Shown here piece by piece: positions 1 through 8,574 of a DNA stretch of 8,574 nucleotides. The DNA is from DASTGO01 sp035719045 (lineage in GTDB: Bacteria > Actinomycetota > Actinomycetes > Actinomycetales > Kineosporiaceae). Numbering within the stretch: position 1 is the first letter of the stretch; each line of letters opens with the position of its first letter. The notes below the pieces were generated by a model that did no database searches, was not told the origin of the DNA, and was given only the letters and a program-made list of their open reading frames with translations. The translations under genes were made by a program, and so were the position numbers. The DNA is taken from contig DASTGO010000225.1 of assembly GCA_035719045.1 (NCBI GenBank), positions 1 through 8,574 on the forward strand, written 5' to 3'.

Positions 1-1173
1 CCGGCCTCGCCGGTCCGTCCGTCGACGGCCCGGCCGGAGTTCACCGCGCTGCTGGACCAGCTGCGGGCAGGAACCCTCCCGCCGCGGCCCCGGACCGCCG
101 GTGACCTCCTGCTCGGCCAGCCCGCGAGCGCCCCGGACGAGCACACCCTGTCGGCCCGCGCCCAGCGGGCGTACGCCCCCGAGGGGTACGCCGATGCCCC
201 CGCGGCCCACCCGGCCGGCTACCCGGCGCCGGTCCCCCCGGCCCCCGCTGCACCCGAACGGGATCAGTCCGGGCAGGCCTACCCGGCCCAGGCGTACGCC
301 GGCCCCGGCTACCCGGCACCGGCCTACCCTCCGCAGGCCTACCCCGCCCCCGGCTACCCGGCCCAGGGCTACCCGGCACCGGCGTACCCCGCCCAGGGTT
401 ACCCCGCCCCGGCGACCGGCCCGGCCCGACCCGACCCGCACGGCCCGGAGGCCTACCGGACGGCGTTCACGGACCGGATGCGGCCCGTGACCGGGGAGTC
501 CTCGGACCGGGGACCGTCCGCCGAGCAGGTGGCCACCGAGCGCCGGGCCGCCGAGGAGCGGCTGACCGGGGACCGGCGGACCCTCCGCCAGCTCGGCGTC
601 CCCGCGGCGTGGACCCGGCGGCTGCGGCCCGGGGACCGGTTCTCCGCCGTGCTGCGGATGCTGGAGCGGATGCCGGACGTGGACATCGACCCCGACGTCG
701 AGGTGGTCGCCCTGGTCGGACCCAGGAGCGTGGTCCAGCTGGAGGCCCACCGGACCGCCCTGGACCTCCCCCTGGAAGACCGGCCCCGGCCCGTCGTGGT
801 GGTCCCTGCGGACGGCCGCAACCGGGGCTCGGCGATCGCCAAGGCACACAAGCTCGGGACGGTGGTCGTGGCGATCGAGACCGAGGGCTACACCTGCGAC
901 GCGGCCGTCGTGGAGAGCCTGCAGACCCTCGCTGCCGGCGCGGTGATCGCCGTGGTGGACGCCGACCGGCCGGTCGAGGAGTCCCAGCGCTGGCTGGACG
1001 GGCTCGGCCAGGTCGATGCCGTCTGTGTCGACAACACCACCGCCGTCGGCGACCCCGCCGGGGTGCTGCAGCTCGGGCTGCCGGTGGTCCGGCTCGACGG
1101 GATCCCCGTGGACCGGGTCACCTGGACCGCGCTGCTGTGCGCCCAGCTCGAGGCCGCCGACCCCGCCCACTGA
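1..1173 (+). CDS. Unrecognised protein, 3' part only: Pro/Tyr-repeat region plus alpha/beta domain (possible degenerate FlhF/SRP-type GTPase relative)
   Basis: The reading frame is open from the first base, so the start lies outside the window; 390 residues are visible. An internal ATG at 478 could be mistaken for the start, but the upstream part reads as ordinary protein in the same frame. Visible residues 1-50 include a helical stretch (EFTALLDQLRAG) and a short motif TAGDLLLGQ. Residues about 58-140 are a Pro/Ala/Tyr-rich disordered segment with pentapeptide repeats. Residues about 165-390 form a folded domain: a charged helix, LRQLGVPAAW, then alternating hydrophobic strands and helices (VVALVGP at the first strand, RPVVVVPADG, GTVVVAIETEG, AGAVIAVVDADRP, VDAVCVDNTT, GLPVVRLDG). 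The order resembles the NG fold of SRP/FlhF GTPases, with VALVGP where the P-loop should be, but the Gly-Lys-Thr residues are absent, so GTP binding is unlikely. That relationship is my inference and is weak. No signal peptide or membrane helix is seen. The gene lies 89 bp ahead of a membrane-protein gene on the same strand, so an operon is likely. The stop codon sits in a tandem repeat. Confidence 0.8.
   Translation, partial: PASPVRPSTARPEFTALLDQLRAGTLPPRPRTAGDLLLGQPASAPDEHTLSARAQRAYAPEGYADAPAAHPAGYPAPVPPAPAAPERDQSGQAYPAQAYAGPGYPAPAYPPQAYPAPGYPAQGYPAPAYPAQGYPAPATGPARPDPHGPEAYRTAFTDRMRPVTGESSDRGPSAEQVATERRAAEERLTGDRRTLRQLGVPAAWTRRLRPGDRFSAVLRMLERMPDVDIDPDVEVVALVGPRSVVQLEAHRTALDLPLEDRPRPVVVVPADGRNRGSAIAKAHKLGTVVVAIETEGYTCDAAVVESLQTLAAGAVIAVVDADRPVEESQRWLDGLGQVDAVCVDNTTAVGDPAGVLQLGLPVVRLDGIPVDRVTWTALLCAQLEAADPAH
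277..411 (+). repeat. Nine-unit 15-bp tandem repeat coding for [AG]YP-type pentapeptides
   Basis: Tyr codons (TAC) recur at exactly 15-bp intervals at 280, 295, 310, 325, 340, 355, 370, 385 and 400. They encode AYPAQ, AYAGP, GYPAP, AYPPQ, AYPAP, GYPAQ, GYPAP, AYPAQ, GYPAP. Two older-looking units with Tyr codons at 172 and 187 have the same spacing, and one at 220 lies four periods before 280. The segment is in frame inside the first gene and should be disordered. Copy number may vary between strains by slippage. Confidence 0.9.
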
Positions 1174-1228
1174 GCCGACCCCGCCCCACGGAACCCACCC
1201 CGCCCACTGAGCCGACCCCGCCCATGGA
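1156..1228 (+). repeat. Four-unit ~18-bp tandem repeat spanning a stop codon
   Basis: Units start at 1156, 1174, 1193 and 1211, with the consensus GCCGACCCCGCCCACTGA. The first unit encodes the last residues of the upstream protein (ADPAH) and its TGA stop at 1171-1173. Unit 2 has one extra base and no TGA, unit 3 repeats the TGA, and unit 4 reads ATGGA at that place. A 26-bp block is identical between 1161-1186 and 1198-1223. The array fills most of the 89-bp gap before the next gene. Confidence 0.85.
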
Positions 1229-1248
1229 CCGGGCCCGCCCGCACCCCC

Positions 1249-1253
1249 GGAGG
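1249..1253 (+). promoter_or_regulatory. Ribosome binding site for the GTG start at 1263
   Basis: GGAGG lies nine bases before the GTG at 1263. This supports GTG as the start of the small membrane protein, ahead of which no other in-frame candidate is as well placed. Confidence 0.75.
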
Positions 1254-1262
1254 CGCTGAGCC

Positions 1263-1685
1263 GTGGCGAAGAAGGCGAAGAAGAAGAAGTCCGCGGCCTC
1301 CGACGCCCAGCCGTCGCAGGGCCGCCACCCGCCGGTGGGCCCGCTGCTCGACCCGCTGATGACCGGGCTGGTGCTGGCCGGGCTGGTCGCCGGGCCGCCG
1401 CTGTGGACGCTGTACCGGTCCGGGGACGTCGACCTGCTCACCGCGCTGCTGCGGGCGGTGGTGGTCGCCGTCGGGTGCGGGTTCGGGGCGACCCTGATCA
1501 ACCGGCTGGTCGTCGACTACCGGATCCAGCAGGACCGGGAGCGACGGATCCAGCAGATGGTGGAGGCGCTGGAGGGCGTGGTCCACGAGGGCCTGCCGAT
1601 CCAGGACGCCGGCCCGCAGGCGACCCCGCCGGGAGGCCGTCCCGACCCCGGCACCGGCGGTGGCGCCGGCCCGCCGAAGCCCTGA
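1263..1685 (+). CDS. Small two-helix membrane protein with lysine-rich N-terminus, function unknown
   Basis: This is a 140-residue protein that I cannot assign to a named family. It starts with a very basic tail (MAKKAKKKKSAA). Two hydrophobic helices follow, at about residues 31-50 (LMTGLVLAGLVAGPPLW) and 58-80 (LLTALLRAVVVAVGCGFGA), joined by a short polar loop YRSGDVD. A charged amphipathic stretch covers about 85-110, in which RIQQ occurs twice eight residues apart (RIQQDRERRIQQ). The last 25 or so residues are a Pro/Gly tail. By the positive-inside rule both ends face the cytoplasm and only the short loop is outside. The gene starts at a GTG with a good Shine-Dalgarno site, 89 bp after the preceding gene, so the two are probably co-transcribed. 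It converges with the inhibitor gene, whose stop is 80 bp away. Codon use is like its neighbours. That it is a real gene is likely; its role is open. Confidence 0.85.
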   Translation: MAKKAKKKKSAASDAQPSQGRHPPVGPLLDPLMTGLVLAGLVAGPPLWTLYRSGDVDLLTALLRAVVVAVGCGFGATLINRLVVDYRIQQDRERRIQQMVEALEGVVHEGLPIQDAGPQATPPGGRPDPGTGGGAGPPKP

Positions 1686-1714
1686 CCCCGGCGGGATCGC
1701 CCCTGCTCAGGCCC

Positions 1715-1732
1715 CCGGTCCGCCCAGACCGG
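1715..1732. terminator. Candidate short hairpin between convergent genes
   Basis: CCGGTC at 1715-1720 and GACCGG at 1727-1732 can pair as a 6-bp GC stem with a 6-base loop. It lies between the two convergent stop codons (1683-1685 plus, 1766-1768 minus) and could terminate from either side. There is no T-run, which is common in actinomycetes. The evidence is position and dyad symmetry only. Confidence 0.35.
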
Positions 1733-1772
1733 TCCGCTCAGGCCGATCCGCCCAGACCGGTCCGCTCAGGCC
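1719..1772. repeat. 28-bp tandem duplication covering the end of the minus-strand gene
   Basis: A 26-base block is identical at 1719-1744 and 1747-1772, giving a period of 28. A partial third copy (GCTCAGGCC) lies at 1705-1713. The copy at 1747-1772 contains the real stop of the minus-strand gene (1766-1768); the other full copy carries the equivalent TGA on the minus strand at 1738-1740. Each copy contains the palindrome GACCGGTC (1727-1734 and 1755-1762). Confidence 0.9.
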
Positions 1773-2533
1773 CCGATCTGCAGGGTCACGACGATCTCGT
1801 CGGCCGGGGGCGTCGGCGCCCAGGGGCGGGCCAGGGTGAACTTCAGCGTGCCGGTCCCGGCCTGGGTGACCTGGAAGGTGAAGGTGTGCTCGCCGGGGGC
1901 ACCCGGGACGGCGGGACCCGGCACGACCGTGTCGCCGGCCGGGGTCAGGCCCGCAGGCACCGTGGTGGCCGACCAGGAGTACCCGGTGGACCCGGCCTGC
2001 TCGGTCAGGTGGACCACCACCCGGTCGCCGACCCGCGCCTGCACCGGTCCGGCGGGCAGTTTGCCCGGGCCGGACACCTCGACCGTGCGGGGGCCGGCCG
2101 GCGGCTTCCCGGCGGGGGTGGTGGTGGCCGAGGGAGTCGACGGCGTCCGGGCCGGTGCCGGCGTGCGCTTCGGGGCGGCGGTGGGCGGCGGGACCGGTCC
2201 GCCCGGCACCGTGGCCGACCCTTCCGCGGCCGGCCCTTCCGCGGCGGTGTCCGCAGCGGCCTCCGCCAGGGGGGCTGCGGCGGCCGGCGATCTGGTCGGG
2301 GACGCGGCCGGACCGGGCATTCCGGCATCGCGGGGGACCACCGGCTTCGGCCCCGGGAACGCGTGCGGGGCGGACCGGTGGGCACTGCTCGCCCAGGTCG
2401 CCCCTGCCCCCACGGCCAGCACCCCGCCGGCGATCGCGGCGGCGAGCAGGAGCCGCCGTCTCTTCCGGCCGGCCGTCATCCGGCGCCCCGCACCCTGCCG
2501 ACCGTCGTTCCCGGACCGTCCGAGTCCATCCAC
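1766..2533 (-). CDS. Secreted or membrane-tethered chagasin-like (I42 family) cysteine peptidase inhibitor
   Basis: Known I42 (chagasin, PF09394) proteins block papain-type cysteine peptidases by inserting three loops into the active-site cleft. This 255-residue protein has a 27-residue basic N-terminus ending RKRRR, then a hydrophobic helix at about 28-48 (LLLAAAIAGGVLAVGAG), which is either a long-n-region signal peptide or an anchor. A Pro/Ala/Thr-rich linker covers about 49-150, and a beta-rich domain covers about 151-254. The domain shows the family's loop marks: GSTGYSW (181-187; usual form NPTTGYxW), GTG (226-228; usual GxGG loop) and RPW (236-238). The usual Asn-Pro of the first loop is replaced by Ala-Gly, and the middle loop is one glycine short. 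The frame is open up to 2704, but the GTG at 2533 has a strong Shine-Dalgarno nine bases away and the upstream translation looks random. An ATG at 2479 is the alternative start. It is transcribed divergently from the carboxylase gene. The target peptidase is not in the window. Confidence 0.82.
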   Translation of the reverse strand: MDGLGRSGNDGRQGAGRRMTAGRKRRRLLLAAAIAGGVLAVGAGATWASSAHRSAPHAFPGPKPVVPRDAGMPGPAASPTRSPAAAAPLAEAAADTAAEGPAAEGSATVPGGPVPPPTAAPKRTPAPARTPSTPSATTTPAGKPPAGPRTVEVSGPGKLPAGPVQARVGDRVVVHLTEQAGSTGYSWSATTVPAGLTPAGDTVVPGPAVPGAPGEHTFTFQVTQAGTGTLKFTLARPWAPTPPADEIVVTLQIGA

Positions 2534-2542
2534 GTCGCCCCG

Positions 2543-2550
2543 CTCCTTCC
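2543..2550 (-). promoter_or_regulatory. Strong ribosome binding site fixing the GTG start at 2533
   Basis: Read on the minus strand this is GGAAGGAG, nine bases before the GTG at 2533-2531. No comparable site precedes the ATG at 2479 or the first possible start of the open frame at 2704, so it decides the start in favour of a 255-residue protein. Confidence 0.75.
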
Positions 2551-2641
2551 CTGCCCTCGCCCCCGGCCTGTGAGCTGTCCGCCCCGACGGGAGACGCCGC
2601 CGGGAGGCGGGTCGTTGCGCGCCGGTGCGGCCCTGGGCCGG

Positions 2642-2663
2642 CCGGTCGTATCCCTCTGACCGG
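2642..2663. repeat. Inverted repeat CCGGTC-N10-GACCGG, possible operator
   Basis: CCGGTC at 2642-2647 is matched by GACCGG at 2658-2663 across ten bases, a spacing that suits a dimeric regulator as well as a hairpin. It lies 109 bp upstream of the inhibitor start and 262 bp upstream of the carboxylase start. In DNA this GC-rich, a 6+6 dyad can arise by chance. Confidence 0.3.
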
Positions 2664-2674
2664 GGCGTATCCCT
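2647..2674. repeat. Direct repeat CGTATCCCT, two copies 19 bp apart, with a near copy at 2826-2835
   Basis: CGTATCCCT occurs at 2647-2655 and 2666-2674; CGTTATCCCT, with one inserted base, is at 2826-2835. On the minus strand the core reads AGGGATACG. The copies lie in the divergent control region, are AT-richer than their surroundings, and one sits close to the candidate carboxylase promoter. A regulator site is an inference. Confidence 0.4.
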
Positions 2675-2913
2675 GCCGAAGGCTGCGGCGATCAGTGTCG
2701 CCACCCCATGCTCAACGGTCCCTCAGGCGATCTTCAACGGGACTTCAAGCCCTCGGCACCCGCCGTCCGGCAATCGGGTGACTCCGGCCACGACCCGGGC
2801 GCCGGGGCCTCGCCGGTCCCGTGTGCGTTATCCCTACTCCTGAGTCGCTCTTAAGGTGACCCCTGCCGGTGGGGCGACCCGCTCGACCGGCAGGGGCACG
2901 GATGACGACAGGC

Positions 2914-2918
2914 GGAGG
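2914..2918 (+). promoter_or_regulatory. Ribosome binding site fixing the GTG start at 2925
   Basis: GGAGG lies six bases before the GTG at 2925. The frame is open from an earlier GTG at 2856, but that lacks a comparable site, and the extra 23 residues precede the normal beginning of a biotin carboxylase domain. Confidence 0.7.
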
Positions 2919-2924
2919 TGGCCG

Positions 2925-8483
<5,559 letters not shown>

Positions 8484-8512
8484 CGTACCGGTCACCCGAC
8501 CTGGTCCCGGTC

Positions 8513-8554
8513 GGCCGGGCGCCCCGATGCCGCGACGCAGAGGGACGCCCGGCC
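8513..8554 (+). terminator. Stem-loop downstream of the carboxylase, probable terminator
   Basis: GGCCGGGCG (8513-8521) pairs perfectly with CGCCCGGCC (8546-8554). A further CCC/GGG pairing (8522-8524 with 8542-8544) continues the stem past a single bulged A. The stem begins 30 bases after the stop codon. There is no T-run. Nothing else is seen in 8484-8574; the open frame on the minus strand there is Arg/Pro/Gly-rich and runs into the carboxylase, so it is not called. Confidence 0.5.
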
Positions 8555-8574
8555 CCCGGACGGCCGCCCGGCAA

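Larger units (their letters stand above)
2534..2924. promoter_or_regulatory. 391-bp divergent intergenic region holding both promoters
   Basis: No convincing gene is seen between the inhibitor start and the carboxylase start; the open frames here translate to Arg/Pro-rich, random-looking protein. The last part (2826-2857) is the least GC-rich of the region. TAAGGT at 2852-2857 fits the TAnnnT form of a -10 box for the carboxylase. TTATCC 18 bases upstream would be a poor -35. This promoter call is weak, but it would place transcription start downstream of the GTG at 2856, agreeing with translation from 2925. Direct and inverted repeats in this region are listed separately. TCAACGG also occurs twice, at 2712-2718 and 2734-2740. 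Confidence 0.45.

Noticed and set aside
1016..1210. Small plus-strand frame ending in the stop-spanning repeat
   Set aside because: Lies out of frame within the first gene, with Ser/Pro/Arg-rich shadow composition and no ribosome binding site.
1403..2659. 418-codon plus-strand frame overlapping the small membrane protein and the inhibitor gene
   Set aside because: The translation is Arg/Gly/Pro-rich and random-looking. It overlaps two better supported genes, one on each strand.
2534..2704. Longer N-terminus for the inhibitor, starting at 2704
   Set aside because: The extra 57 residues look non-coding, and the strong Shine-Dalgarno at 2543-2550 fits the GTG at 2533. A signal or anchor helix would also sit unusually far from the N-terminus.
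2690..2850. Possible tRNA or structured RNA in the divergent gap
   Set aside because: I could not fold a cloverleaf, found no GTTC-type T-loop with matching arms, and saw no riboswitch core that I recognise.
2856..2924. Carboxylase start at the GTG at 2856
   Set aside because: No good Shine-Dalgarno precedes it. The 23 extra residues precede the usual beginning of a biotin carboxylase domain, and GGAGG at 2914-2918 favours 2925.

Overview
This window is very GC-rich DNA, with almost every third codon position G or C, frequent GTG starts and purine-rich Shine-Dalgarno sites. That base composition, together with the protein styles seen (Pro/Ala-rich linkers, tandem Tyr-Pro repeats), points to a high-GC actinomycete. 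The genus cannot be fixed from the sequence. I find four protein genes, three of them complete, and no rRNA, tRNA, CRISPR array, insertion sequence or transposase.

Layout: (1) 1-1173, plus strand, is the 3' part of an unrecognised gene. It has a disordered Pro/Tyr repeat region followed by a folded alpha/beta domain that may be a decayed FlhF/SRP-type GTPase. (2) 1263-1685, plus strand, is a small two-helix membrane protein with a lysine-rich N-terminus, probably co-transcribed with the first gene. (3) 1766-2533, minus strand, converges on gene 2. It encodes a secreted or membrane-tethered inhibitor of the chagasin (I42) cysteine-peptidase inhibitor family. (4) A 391-bp divergent gap (2534-2924) carries both promoters, short direct repeats and an inverted repeat. 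(5) 2925-8483, plus strand, fills two thirds of the window. It encodes a single-chain multidomain biotin-dependent acyl-CoA carboxylase of 1852 residues. (6) 8484-8574 is non-coding and holds a strong stem-loop.

The carboxylase is the main point of interest. Most bacteria split acetyl/acyl-CoA carboxylase into separate subunits. Here biotin carboxylase, a beta-rich connector, biotin carrier, a central region of about 600 residues and carboxyltransferase lie on one chain, in the same order as eukaryotic acetyl-CoA carboxylase. Several sequence signatures in the biotin carboxylase half and just before the carboxyltransferase also look eukaryote-like. It should form malonyl-CoA or a related carboxylated acyl-CoA by itself, given a biotin ligase encoded elsewhere. 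No neighbour identifies the acyl substrate.

The genes do not form an obvious pathway. The I42 inhibitor and the carboxylase share a divergent control region but no evident function. Two of the gene ends (the stop codons at 1171-1173 and 1766-1768) lie inside short tandem duplications that copy the stop codon.
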